A stretch of 64,000 bases of DNA. Origin: Falsarthrobacter nasiphocae. Lineage in GTDB: Bacteria; Actinomycetota; Actinomycetes; Actinomycetales; Micrococcaceae. Shown piece by piece: positions 56,066 to 64,000 of this stretch. Below the pieces are notes generated by a model that was not told the origin of the DNA, made no database searches, and was given only the letters and a program-made list of their open reading frames with translations. The position numbers and the translations under genes are program-made. Position 1 is the first letter of the stretch. Every line of letters starts with the position of its first letter. The DNA is taken from the NCBI RefSeq assembly GCF_031456275.1, contig NZ_JAVDUI010000001.1, positions 372,001 through 436,000 on the forward strand, written 5' to 3'.

Positions 56066-57616
56066 TCAATTCTGGGTCGAGGGGATGTCGCCCACCGTGA
56101 CCTTGAGCTGCTGCTCCTTGCCGTCGCGGAGGATCGTCAGCGTGGCGCTCTGACCGGCCGGGAACGTGCGCACCGCCGCGGTGAGGGACTTCGCGTCCTC
56201 GACAACGAGGCTGTCCACGCTCGTGATGACGTCGCCCTTCTTCAGGCCGGCCTTGGACGCTGGCGAGTTCTCCACGACGGAGTTGACGAGGGCACCGGCG
56301 GAGAACATCGTGTCCCCCGTGATGCCGGCGGGGCTCTGCGAGGACACCTGGACGCCGAGGTAGCCGTGGCTCGCCTTGCCGTCCTTGATGAGGGAGTCGG
56401 CGATCCGCTTGGCGCCGTTGATCGGCAGGGCGAATCCGATGCCGCTCGCGGACTCTCCCTGGGCCGAGCTGGAGGAGGCGATGGCGACGTTGACGCCGAT
56501 GACCTGGCCCTTGCCGTCGACGAGCGCGCCTCCCGAATTGCCGTGGTTGAGCGCCGCGTCCGTCTGGATGACGTTGACGTAGACGCGGTCAGAGGCGCTC
56601 GTGCTCCGCTCGTCCGTGGCCTTGGCGCTGGTGAGGCCGATGGTGCGGCTCTTCGTCGAGATGATGCCGTCCGTGACCGTGCCGCTCAGGCCGAGCGGGG
56701 AGCCGATGACGATCGCCATGTCTCCCACGTTGATCTTGTTCGAGTCGCCGAGCGTGGCCGGGGTGAGGTTCGGGGCGTCCACCTTGAGGACGGCGATGTC
56801 CGAGAGGGGGTCCGCGCCGACGAGGGTCGCCTGGTACACCTTGTTGTCGTAGAGACGGACCTGGAGGTTGACCCCGTCCGTCTTGCCGTTGACCGTCACG
56901 ACGTGAGCGTTGGTCAGGATGTGACCCTCCTTGTCGAGGACGATGCCGGACCCCGAGCCGCCCGAGCTCCCCGAGATCGCGGCGATGGTCACGACCGACG
57001 GGGACGCCTTCTGCGCGACGGCGCTGGCCGCCGTGGCCTGCTGGCCGTTGGTGATGGTGACCCGGTTGGATGAGGCCTCCCCGCCCGTGCCCTTCGAGGC
57101 GGAGACGACAGCCCCGCTGATCCCGCCGCCGACAAGACCGCCGACGAGGGCGGCGACCGCCAGGGGGACGAGGCCTGGACGGGCGCGCCGGGCAGGCTTA
57201 ACCTGCGGCTGCGGCTGAGGCTGGGCTGTGCCGCTCAGGGGCTGCTGCGGCTGGGCCGCCTGGTGCGCCGAGGCGCCGAGAGTGGGCTGCGCGCCGGGCT
57301 GCGGCTGGGAGTACTGGCCGTGGGGTGCGTACTGGCCCTGGGGCGGGTACTGGCCCTGGGGCTGTCGCGCGGGGTCCGGCCAGGACGGCGATCCGGGGGC
57401 GGGCGCCTGCTGCTGGGCGGGCTGATGAGGCTGCGCGGGCCACAGCGGCTGAGGGCTCTGACCCTGATGCCCGGGAGACTGGGACGGCGGCGTGACGATG
57501 GGCTGCTGCGACGTCGGCTGCCCGCCCGGCACCTGCGGAAGGCGCCCTGTGGCGTCCTCCCCGCGCTGTCCTGACCCGTCCTGGCCCGGCTCCAGCTGCC
57601 CGTCTGCATTGCTCAT
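56066..57616 (-). CDS. HtrA/DegP-type serine protease with PDZ domain
   Basis: A 516-residue membrane-anchored quality-control protease. The first ~140 residues are a Gln/Pro-rich cytoplasmic region with repeated QGQY-type units. One helix follows (PLAVAALVGGLVGGGISGAVV). The trypsin-like domain has His in ILTNAHVV, Asp in LSDIAVLK and Ser in GNSGGALV. A PDZ domain (GYLGVQVSS, ENSPASKAGLKKGDVITSVD) ends the chain. It resembles mycobacterial PepD/HtrA. ATG 57616 is preceded by AAGGAG at the ideal distance. Confidence 0.93.
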   Translation of the reverse strand: MSNADGQLEPGQDGSGQRGEDATGRLPQVPGGQPTSQQPIVTPPSQSPGHQGQSPQPLWPAQPHQPAQQQAPAPGSPSWPDPARQPQGQYPPQGQYAPHGQYSQPQPGAQPTLGASAHQAAQPQQPLSGTAQPQPQPQVKPARRARPGLVPLAVAALVGGLVGGGISGAVVSASKGTGGEASSNRVTITNGQQATAASAVAQKASPSVVTIAAISGSSGGSGSGIVLDKEGHILTNAHVVTVNGKTDGVNLQVRLYDNKVYQATLVGADPLSDIAVLKVDAPNLTPATLGDSNKINVGDMAIVIGSPLGLSGTVTDGIISTKSRTIGLTSAKATDERSTSASDRVYVNVIQTDAALNHGNSGGALVDGKGQVIGVNVAIASSSSAQGESASGIGFALPINGAKRIADSLIKDGKASHGYLGVQVSSQSPAGITGDTMFSAGALVNSVVENSPASKAGLKKGDVITSVDSLVVEDAKSLTAAVRTFPAGQSATLTILRDGKEQQLKVTVGDIPSTQN

Positions 57617-57878
57617 CGCTCGTGCTCCTTCATGCGTCTGCCCTTGGCGGGCCTGCCTCTGATCGTCGCGGCCCGCCCCTCATCCAATCATGACGCAGAG
57701 GCCGCCCCCACTGATTGTGTCCGAGTCTCATTGGCCCCAGCTGTGCGGACCCGCCCGCTCGCCTGGGAAGGCCTGGCGGCCCGCGGAGCGCCTGCAGGCT
57801 TGTCCAGGGGATTTCTTGGTTACTTCCAGGAAAGGGCTAATAGGCTGAGAGGGAGCATCGACTTGAGGAGTCTCCACC

Positions 57879-60044
57879 ATGCGCTATGACGCACCACGAC
57901 CTCGCACCCGAGGCACCCTGACGCGCAGCCTCGCGCTCGGGACCCTCCTCACCGTCGGCGGCCTCACAGCGGCCCCCGCGTTTGCAGACAGCCCCATCAG
58001 CGTCACGTCCTCCACGCTCGTCAAGGACCCGCACGGCGTCCTCGGCTCACGCACCGGAGAGGTCACGGAGGCCATCCGGCAGGCGGAGTCCCAGAGCGGC
58101 TACACGCTGCACATCGTGTACGCGGACCGGTTCGAGAACCCGTCCAACGCGAACTCCTGGGGCGCCAAGGCCCTGTCTTCCAGCAGCCTGGGCAAGAAGG
58201 ACGTCGTCCTGTACCTCGACACGACCAACCGCTCCATGGACCTGCGCGCCCCGTCCGGCTCCGGCCTGACCAAGCAGGACGGCGAGGCCATCGCCTCCGC
58301 CGTCCGCTCGGCGTTCTCCGGCGTCTCGAACCCCACGGCCGCAGACTGGGCGAAGGCCGGCATCGCGGCGAGCTCCGCCGTCGGGCAGATCGGAACCTCC
58401 TCCGGCACGTCCGGGACCTCCGGGACCTCCGGGACGGCGTCCCCGGCCTCCGAGAGCGGGGGCGGGGCTGCGGTCGCTGCGGGCGCCGGCGTCGTCGCCC
58501 TCGGTGCGGGCGCCGCGTACCTGTACTCGCGGCGCAAGAAGCGCGCAGGCTCCACAGCCTCGCAGCAGCCTCAGATCGCCGGCGGCCCCGCAGCCGGTGC
58601 CGCCAGCAGCCCCCTCTACGGGCTGCCCCTGGAGGAGCTGCGAGCGCGCGCGGGCCAGGACATCCTCCAGGCCGACGACGCCATCCACGCCGCCGAACAA
58701 GAAGTGGAGTTCGCCAAGCTCCAGTTCGGCGAGGAGGAGGTCAAGCCGCTGCGCGCAGCCATCGCCACGGCCTCCTCGACGATGCAGGAGGCGTACACCT
58801 GCCAGCAGCAGCTCGACGACGACATCCCGGACACCGAGGAGCAGACCCGTACCTGGCTCGTGACGATCATCGAGCTGACCGGGCAGGTCAAGGCGTCCCT
58901 CGCGGAGCAGCAGTCCGTCTTCGAGCGCCTGCGCGGCATGGAGTCCGGCATTGAGGAGACCCTCAACGCGTTCGACCAGCGCGCCCAGCAGCTCGCCGGA
59001 CAGCTCACGGACGCCAAGTCGATCGTCGAGGACACCGCTTCGCGGTACTCCCGGCAGGCCGTCCTCCGCGTGCAGGACAACGCCGCACAGGCCGAGGAGC
59101 GTCTCGCCTACGTCCGCTCCTGCGTGGACACGGCCCGTCAGCACGTGGCGGCGGGAGACCGCAGCCAGGCCGTCGTCGTCGCCCGCCCGCTCGAGGAGGC
59201 CCTGAAGCAGGCGTCCGCTCTCCTGACGCAGATCCACGAGACGGCACAGAGCATCACGGCCCTCGACGCGCGTCTCGACCGCTCGCTCGCGGATGCCAAG
59301 GCGGACGCCGCCCAGGCCGCCGCCGCCGCCAAGAGCGGGAGCGCCGCCGGCTCCGAGCTCACCGCGGCCGCCGCAGGCCTCCAGGAGACCATCGCGCTCG
59401 TGGAGGCCGAGCGGCAGCGCGGCCACTACGACCCGATCGACCTCTCGGAGCGTCTCGACATCGCCCGGGACCGTGTGAGTCACATCCTCTCCGCCGCATC
59501 GCAGACCGAACAGGCGCAGCGCCAGGCCGCCCAGGAGCTCGACCGCACACTGGAGCGCGCCCAGCGCCGCGTCGACACAGCCCGGGACTTCATCGAGGCC
59601 CGCCGCGGCGGCGTCGGCGCCCAGGCCCGCACGCGCCTCTCCGAGGCCATGCGCACCTTCGACGAGTCCCTCGTCTACCGCGGATCGGACCCGGTCCGCG
59701 CCCTCGACCTCGCGCAGCAGTCCCTGCGCCTGGCCGACGACGCCCTCTCCCTCGCCGACCGCGACGTCTCCGCCTTCCAGCAGGGCGGCTACGGCGGCGG
59801 ATTCGGTGGAGGCTACGGCGGCGGCTTTGGAGGGGGCTACGGCGGGGGCCGCTCGTCCGGCATGGGCGGAGCGCTCCTCGGCGGGCTCGTCCTTGGAGGA
59901 CTCCTCGACAACATCTTCGACGGAGGCGGACACGCCGGCGGGTTCAGCGGAGGCGGCGGCTTTGACGGCGGCGGCTTCGGCGGGATCGATCTCGGCGGCG
60001 GCGACTTCGGCGGAGGAGACTTCGGCGGAGGCGGCGACTTCTAG
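57879..60044 (+). CDS. Large TPM-domain membrane protein with coiled coil and Gly-rich tail
   Basis: A 721-residue protein. A signal peptide ends near APAFA-DSP; a TPM domain (~42-165; VLYLDTTNRSMDLRAPSGSGL) follows outside the membrane. After a Gly-Thr-Ser repeat, one helix (AAVAAGAGVVALGAGAAYLY) crosses the membrane, and RRKKR marks the cytoplasmic side. Residues ~215-640 form a long coiled coil. The tail is Gly-rich (GYGGGFGGGYGGGF repeats). The TPM domain is found in membrane-stress and photosystem-II-repair proteins. The layout and the pspA gene 87 bases downstream suggest a membrane-stress partner. GAGGAG precedes ATG 57879. Confidence 0.88.
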   Translation: MRYDAPRPRTRGTLTRSLALGTLLTVGGLTAAPAFADSPISVTSSTLVKDPHGVLGSRTGEVTEAIRQAESQSGYTLHIVYADRFENPSNANSWGAKALSSSSLGKKDVVLYLDTTNRSMDLRAPSGSGLTKQDGEAIASAVRSAFSGVSNPTAADWAKAGIAASSAVGQIGTSSGTSGTSGTSGTASPASESGGGAAVAAGAGVVALGAGAAYLYSRRKKRAGSTASQQPQIAGGPAAGAASSPLYGLPLEELRARAGQDILQADDAIHAAEQEVEFAKLQFGEEEVKPLRAAIATASSTMQEAYTCQQQLDDDIPDTEEQTRTWLVTIIELTGQVKASLAEQQSVFERLRGMESGIEETLNAFDQRAQQLAGQLTDAKSIVEDTASRYSRQAVLRVQDNAAQAEERLAYVRSCVDTARQHVAAGDRSQAVVVARPLEEALKQASALLTQIHETAQSITALDARLDRSLADAKADAAQAAAAAKSGSAAGSELTAAAAGLQETIALVEAERQRGHYDPIDLSERLDIARDRVSHILSAASQTEQAQRQAAQELDRTLERAQRRVDTARDFIEARRGGVGAQARTRLSEAMRTFDESLVYRGSDPVRALDLAQQSLRLADDALSLADRDVSAFQQGGYGGGFGGGYGGGFGGGYGGGRSSGMGGALLGGLVLGGLLDNIFDGGGHAGGFSGGGGFDGGGFGGIDLGGGDFGGGDFGGGGDF

Positions 60045-60131
60045 CGGCCCACCCCCGGACCGGCCAGGCCGTCGTCGTCATCTCCTGGCCACGCTCACTC
60101 GCACGACCAACCAACGAAGGCAGGAAACCCC

Positions 60132-60932
60132 ATGGTTAAGCAGTCCATCTTCGGGCGCATCGCCCAGCTCACCCGCGCGAACATCAACGCCCTCCTGGAC
60201 CAGGCCGAGGACCCGCAGAAGATGCTGGACCAGATGGTCCGCGACTACCGCAACAACATCGCGGAGGCGGAGCAGGCCGTGGCCCAGACCATCGGCAACC
60301 TCCGCATGCTGGAGAAGGACCACGCCGAGGACGTCGAGGCCGCCCGCTCCTGGGGCGCCAAGGCCCTCGCGGCGAGCCGTCAGGCGGACACGTTCCGGGC
60401 GCAGGGCAACTCTGCGGACGCCGAGAAGTTCGACAACCTCGCCAAGGTCGCCCTCCAGCGGCAGATCCAGTCGGAGGGCGAGGCCAAGGCGGTCGAGCCG
60501 ACCATCGCCTCCCAGCAGGAAGTCGTCGCGAGCCTCAAGAAGGGCCTCGACGGCATGCGCGGCAAGCTCGGCGAGCTCGAGGCCAAGCGCAACCAGCTCG
60601 TGGCCCGCGCCAAGGTCGCGGACGCGCAGTCCAAGGTCACGGATGCCATGAAGGGCATCGACATGATGGACCCGACGAGCGAGATCTCCCGCTTCGAGGA
60701 GAAGGTCCGCCGCGAGGAAGCCCGCGTCATGGGCCAGCAGGAGCTCCAGGCGTCCTCGATCGACGCCCAGTTCAACCAGCTTGAGGACCTCGGCGAGATG
60801 ACCGAGATCGAGGCACGCCTCGCCGCCCTCAAGGCCGGCACCACCGAGGCGCCCCGGGCGATCAGCGGCGGGGACGCGTCGGCCGCTGACCAGCTCAGCA
60901 TCGACTACTCGAAGGGCCAGGAGCAGCACTAG
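60132..60932 (+). CDS. pspA: PspA/IM30 phage-shock-like protein
   Basis: A 266-residue helical protein that in other bacteria polymerises on damaged inner membranes to protect them. It shows the conserved N-terminal amphipathic start MVKQSIFGRIAQLTRANINALLDQAEDPQKMLDQMV, AVAQTIGNLRMLEKD and a long central coiled coil, ending with a charged tail. It begins 87 bases after the TPM-domain gene and is likely co-transcribed, and AGGAAA lies upstream of ATG 60132. No PspF, B or C gene is in the window. Confidence 0.94.
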   Translation: MVKQSIFGRIAQLTRANINALLDQAEDPQKMLDQMVRDYRNNIAEAEQAVAQTIGNLRMLEKDHAEDVEAARSWGAKALAASRQADTFRAQGNSADAEKFDNLAKVALQRQIQSEGEAKAVEPTIASQQEVVASLKKGLDGMRGKLGELEAKRNQLVARAKVADAQSKVTDAMKGIDMMDPTSEISRFEEKVRREEARVMGQQELQASSIDAQFNQLEDLGEMTEIEARLAALKAGTTEAPRAISGGDASAADQLSIDYSKGQEQH

Positions 60933-60954
60933 GGCTCACGACTCCTCCCAGGCC

Positions 60955-61009
60955 GGGCCCCGAGCCCAGCGGCGGCAGCTCAGGCTGCGTGCCGTTGGGC
61001 CCGGGGCCC
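60955..61009. terminator. Strong bidirectional hairpin between pspA and thiD-tenA
   Basis: GGGCCCCGAGCCCA (60955-60968) pairs with TGGGCCCGGGGCCC (60996-61009), with one mismatch and an inner CAGC/GCTG helix. It lies between the convergent pspA and thiD-tenA stops. The T-run is missing, which is common in high-GC genomes. Confidence 0.55.
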
Positions 61010-61030
61010 CGTCGTCGGACCCCGCGTCCG

Positions 61031-62617
61031 CTACCGCTGAGGCAGGGGCTGCGGCTCGAGCAGCGCGTCGCACGGTGCGTCGAAGAAGTCCCGCTCCAGC
61101 TCCATGGAGCGCCGGAACGCGGCCGCCATCCGCGAGCGTTCTTCCGGGCCGGCGTGCCCCGCGGCCTCGTCCGTCAGCTCGATGGCCACGCGCGTGGACT
61201 CCCGGAACTCGTCCGTCCCGTACGTCGCAAGCCAGTCCACATACGGGTGCTCGGGCCGCGCCGCCTCGGCGAGCTCCTCCCCCACGGCCTGGTACAGCCA
61301 GAAGCACGGGAGGACGGCCGCGGCGAGCTCCGCGTAGCTGCCGCGCGCGCTGACGGCGAGGAGGTGATCCGTGTACGCCCGGGTCATCGGCGCGGCCTCG
61401 GGCGACCCCTCGCGCGCGTGGGACAAGTGCAGGGCCGCCTCCACCTCGAGGCACTCCTGCGAGGCCCGGGCCCAGAAGGCCTGCGCCCGACGAGTCGGGG
61501 CCACGGCCGCAAGGCTCGCCAGGGCGCGAGCGTACTCGTCCAGGTAGAGCAGGTCCTGGGCGAGGTACCACTCGAATCGGGCGCGCTCCAGCGTCCCCGC
61601 CGCGAGCCGAGTGACGAACCGGCCCTGCGACGACGCGGCCCGCACGTCCGCGCACGCATCCCACTGCTCGCGCGCCCACGAGGACGGCCGCGCGAGATGC
61701 CGGGTGCGCACCCCATGGTCCACGGGCCCGTGCCCGCGGCCAACGTTCAGGGCATCGGCGGCCCGCAGCGCGTCCGTCAGCCACCCCTTCGCCCTGGGCA
61801 GCGCATCCTCCCAGGTCAGCCCCCACGCGCCAAGGGCGGCCATCGCCGAGGAGAGCGAGCAGCCGGTCCCGTGGGTGTTCTTCGTGTCAATCCGCTCCCC
61901 CGGAACCTCGGTGATCGCGTCAGCGCGGACCACGGCGTCGTTCGCGTCCTCGCCCTCGAGGTGCCCTCCCTTGAGCAGGACGACGACGCCCGCGGAGGCC
62001 GCGAGGTCCTCGGCTTGGCGGCGCGCCTCGGCCCACGTCCGGGCGGGCGCGCCCCCGGTCAGGACGGCGAGCTCGGGGATGTTGGGCGTGACCAGGTCGG
62101 CCAGCGGCACGAGACCCCGGACGGCGGCCTCGGCGTCGTCATCAAGGAGGCGGTCACCGCTCGAGGCGACCATGACCGGATCGAAGACCACAAGCGGGGG
62201 CCTGACGTCGCTGAGCCAGCGCCGGACCGTCTCGACGGTGTCGGCCGAGCCGAGCATGCCGATTTTGACTGCGTCGATCTCGACGTCGTCCGACACGCTG
62301 CACAGCTGCTCCTCGAGGAAGGACTGCGGCGGGGTGTGGACGCCGCGGACGCCCTGCGTGTTCTGCGCGACGAGCGCGGTCACGACGCCCATGCCGTACG
62401 CCCCCATGGCGGCGAAGGACTTGAGATCCGCCTGGAGCCCAGCGCCGCCCGTGGGATCCGTTCCGGCAATGCTCAGGACGCGGGGCACCCGGTCAGTTGC
62501 GGCGGCCAGGGCCCGTGCCAGGTCCGTCTCGCGGGCGAGAGCCTGGGGCGTGTCCCCCGGGCGCGCGTCTGCGGAAGCTGGCGCGGCGGCCGGCGTGGTC
62601 TCGTTGGTCTGGCTCAT
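61031..62617 (-). CDS. thiD: Fused HMP/HMP-P kinase ThiD and thiaminase II TenA
   Basis: A 528-residue bifunctional protein for pyrimidine salvage in thiamine synthesis. Residues ~42-300 are ThiD ([80 protein letters not shown]), which phosphorylates HMP twice. Residues ~310-528 are TenA, which hydrolyses aminopyrimidine precursors; its catalytic Cys is in [12 protein letters not shown] and Glu in [12 protein letters not shown]. The N-terminal ~40 residues are low-complexity. ATG 62617 overlaps the thiM stop (ATGA). No ThiE domain is present. Confidence 0.94.
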   Translation of the reverse strand: MSQTNETTPAAAPASADARPGDTPQALARETDLARALAAATDRVPRVLSIAGTDPTGGAGLQADLKSFAAMGAYGMGVVTALVAQNTQGVRGVHTPPQSFLEEQLCSVSDDVEIDAVKIGMLGSADTVETVRRWLSDVRPPLVVFDPVMVASSGDRLLDDDAEAAVRGLVPLADLVTPNIPELAVLTGGAPARTWAEARRQAEDLAASAGVVVLLKGGHLEGEDANDAVVRADAITEVPGERIDTKNTHGTGCSLSSAMAALGAWGLTWEDALPRAKGWLTDALRAADALNVGRGHGPVDHGVRTRHLARPSSWAREQWDACADVRAASSQGRFVTRLAAGTLERARFEWYLAQDLLYLDEYARALASLAAVAPTRRAQAFWARASQECLEVEAALHLSHAREGSPEAAPMTRAYTDHLLAVSARGSYAELAAAVLPCFWLYQAVGEELAEAARPEHPYVDWLATYGTDEFRESTRVAIELTDEAAGHAGPEERSRMAAAFRRSMELERDFFDAPCDALLEPQPLPQR

Positions 62618-63534
62618 GCCGTCACCTCCGTGATGCGGTTGTTCAGGTCCTCCGGGGTCACGCGGGCGAGCTCGTCGATGAACCGCATCGCGAACGAGCC
62701 CGGCCCCTCGCTCGCTGCCGCCGCCCGCTCCGACGCCACGGCATAGAGCGCCGAGGCAGCCGACGCCGCCTCGAGGGGGCCCGTGACCCCCGCGAACGCG
62801 GCCATGACGGCGCCGAGCGAGCAGCCTCCGCCTGTCATGCGCGTCAGCAGCTCGCTTCCGCCGGTCACCGTGATGAGGCGCGTCCCATCGGTGATGAAGT
62901 CAGTCTCCCCAGAGACGGCGACGACGAGGCCGCGGCGCTTGGCCAGCGCCCTCGCGGCCTCCAGGGCGTCCGCCGACTCCGCCGTGGCGTCGACACCGCG
63001 CCCGCCCTCTCCCTCCCCCGCCATGACGAGGATCTCGGAAGCGTTGCCGCGGATGATGGCCGGGCAGGCCTCGAGCAGCTCGAAGGCGAGGGCCGTGCGG
63101 ACTGGGAGCGCGCCGACCGCCACCGGGTCGAGCACCCAAGGCGTCTCCTGCTGGGCTGCTTCGAGGGCTGCCTCCCGCTGCTCGCGGGTCGGTGTGCCGA
63201 GGTTGACGAGGACGCCGTCAGCCATGGCCGCGAACCCGCCCGCCTCACCGGGGATGTCGCACATGGCTGGCGAGGCTCCGAGGGCGAGGAGGACGTTGGC
63301 CGTGTAGTTCGTGACCACGGCGTTCGTGATGCACTGCACGAGCGGGTGGCGCTGGCGCAGCGCGGTCAGGGCTCCAGCCGCGTCGATCGGGCCGGGCTGG
63401 GAGGGGTGGCCGGGCTGGGAGGCCGGACCGGGCTGGGAGGCCGGACCGGTCTGGGAGGCCGGACCGGTCTGGGCGGCCTCTGCGGGGTGGGCGGAGACAG
63501 CGCTCGCGCCGTTGGGAGGCTGTGGTGAAGCCAT
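62614..63534 (-). CDS. thiM: Hydroxyethylthiazole kinase
   Basis: Phosphorylates the thiazole alcohol THZ for salvage. The 306-residue protein shows [50 protein letters not shown] and [15 protein letters not shown] with the catalytic Cys. The first ~50 residues are unusual: five imperfect hexapeptide repeats (GPASQP/T), encoded by an 18-bp tandem repeat, come before the conserved domain. It is the first gene of the operon; its ribosome site GAAGGGA lies at the 3' end of the TPP riboswitch, so translation is probably riboswitch-controlled. Confidence 0.94.
   Translation of the reverse strand: MASPQPPNGASAVSAHPAEAAQTGPASQTGPASQPGPASQPGHPSQPGPIDAAGALTALRQRHPLVQCITNAVVTNYTANVLLALGASPAMCDIPGEAGGFAAMADGVLVNLGTPTREQREAALEAAQQETPWVLDPVAVGALPVRTALAFELLEACPAIIRGNASEILVMAGEGEGGRGVDATAESADALEAARALAKRRGLVVAVSGETDFITDGTRLITVTGGSELLTRMTGGGCSLGAVMAAFAGVTGPLEAASAASALYAVASERAAAASEGPGSFAMRFIDELARVTPEDLNNRITEVTA
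63392..63481. repeat. 18-bp tandem repeat inside thiM
   Basis: Five head-to-tail 18-base units (63392-63409, 63410-63427, 63428-63445, 63446-63463, 63464-63481). Units two and three are identical; the others differ at a few sites. The period is a multiple of three, so unit gain or loss would keep the thiM frame and only change the number of GPASQ-type hexapeptides. Confidence 0.9.
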
Positions 63535-63540
63535 GGGACA

Positions 63541-63623
63541 TCCCTTCGCTAGTTCTACCTAGATCAGGTTCGACGGGTCTGCTCTCAGCCAGCGGCGGAT
63601 CGGCGCGCTGGCACCCCGTGTCA
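63541..63623 (-). promoter_or_regulatory. TPP riboswitch upstream of thiM
   Basis: The minus strand carries the THI-box core in order: ACACGGGGTGCC (5' helix), CTGGCTGAGA (pyrimidine-sensing helix), and ACCCGTCGAACCTGATC followed by TAGGTAGAACTAGCGAAGGGA. The last piece includes GAAGGGA, the ribosome site of thiM, ten bases before its ATG. Ligand binding should hide this site and lower translation of thiM and thiD-tenA. Confidence 0.95.
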
Positions 63624-63795
63624 CTTTTCTCAGGTTAGCACCGGGGCCGTGACCGCCGAGGCGCGCGATACCATTCAGATCAGAAGGCGCAGGCCCGGAT
63701 GACCACCCCGCGGAGCGAACCCTGCACCGCCCCGTGATCGTTGCGTCCGCGCCTCCACCCCGGAGTCCGGTCGCAAGCGTGTCAAGGAATGGTCG

Positions 63796-64000
63796 ATGGG
63801 CATCTTCTCCCCTCTGCACACCCACCTCACGAATCCGCACATTGTTGCCGTGATCAAACCCCACTACTGGCGGCTTGGCACCTATTCTCCGGAGGTGGAG
63901 CGTGCCCGGCCGGCCGTCGTCGCCGCGGGAACACAAGAGCTCTTCGACGAGCCCGTGATGCTCTTCTGCGGAAGCAGCAAGTCCGCTGCCTTTTTCCTCG
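63796..64000 (+). CDS. 5' part of an unidentified gene (cut by window end)
   Basis: An open frame starts at ATG 63796, with AAGGAA seven bases upstream, and runs to the window end with 68 codons visible. It reads MGIFSPLHTHLTNPHIVAVI, then KPHYWRLGTYSPEVERA, and ends LFCGSSKSAAFFL. I do not recognise it; no signal peptide or clear domain is visible. It is divergent from thiM, with about 170 bases to the riboswitch. The ribosome site supports it as real. Confidence 0.5.
   Translation, partial: MGIFSPLHTHLTNPHIVAVIKPHYWRLGTYSPEVERARPAVVAAGTQELFDEPVMLFCGSSKSAAFFL

Noticed and set aside
63392-63481. Possible CRISPR array
   Set aside because: Units are 18 bases, adjacent with no spacers, and lie inside a coding frame.

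Overview
The window is high-GC DNA from an actinobacterium, most likely the order Micrococcales and probably the family Micrococcaceae. The evidence is gene content and order: mtrA-mtrB-lpqB, comF-like, long-form hpf, secA and an Rv3235-family gene run as in Mycobacterium. A WhiB1-type regulator sits beside a PdtaS-type kinase, there is a large NAD-dependent glutamate dehydrogenase, and the tmRNA tag is of actinobacterial type. No mycolic-acid genes are seen. Assignments come from reading the sequence, without database searches.

Left end (1-5.1 kb): the last codons of an unknown gene; an EcsC-like gene interrupted by an in-frame TGA; a possible integrase remnant; ssrA (tmRNA, minus strand) with its terminator; a small membrane protein; smpB; prfB; and a nitronate monooxygenase. 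ftsE-ftsX, which separate prfB from smpB in Mycobacterium, are missing here.

Envelope glycan region (5.3-24.7 kb): a predicted glycosyltransferase-like protein, a Wzx-like flippase and pseI run on the plus strand. They meet a minus-strand operon pseB-pseC-pseF(SpsF type)-pseG/H, in which PseG and PseH are fused. Together these give a complete predicted route from UDP-GlcNAc to CMP-pseudaminic acid. Next come a GT2, a DUF2304 protein, a dolichol-phosphate-mannose-synthase-like GT2, a 679-residue membrane protein, an OafA/SGNH acyltransferase broken by one TGA, and an overlapping glf-glfT2-wzm-wzt operon for synthesis and export of a galactofuranose polymer.

Middle (25-37 kb): a solitary 1395-residue FHA/FtsK ATPase of EssC type, a small membrane protein, whiB1, pdtaS, and NAD-specific glutamate dehydrogenase.

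Core block (36.8-49.2 kb): LysM protein, Rv3235-family protein, secA, winged-helix protein, hpf, comF-like, lpqB, mtrB, mtrA, a divergent MetE-like protein and chorismate mutase.

Right end (49-64 kb): secreted subtilisin-like protease, mnmA and cysteine desulfurase (tRNA thiolation), trmL-like, a SAM methyltransferase, PIG-L deacetylase, HtrA-type protease, a large TPM-domain membrane protein paired with PspA, and a thiamine salvage operon (thiM, thiD-tenA fusion) under a TPP riboswitch. An unrecognised gene is cut by the window end.
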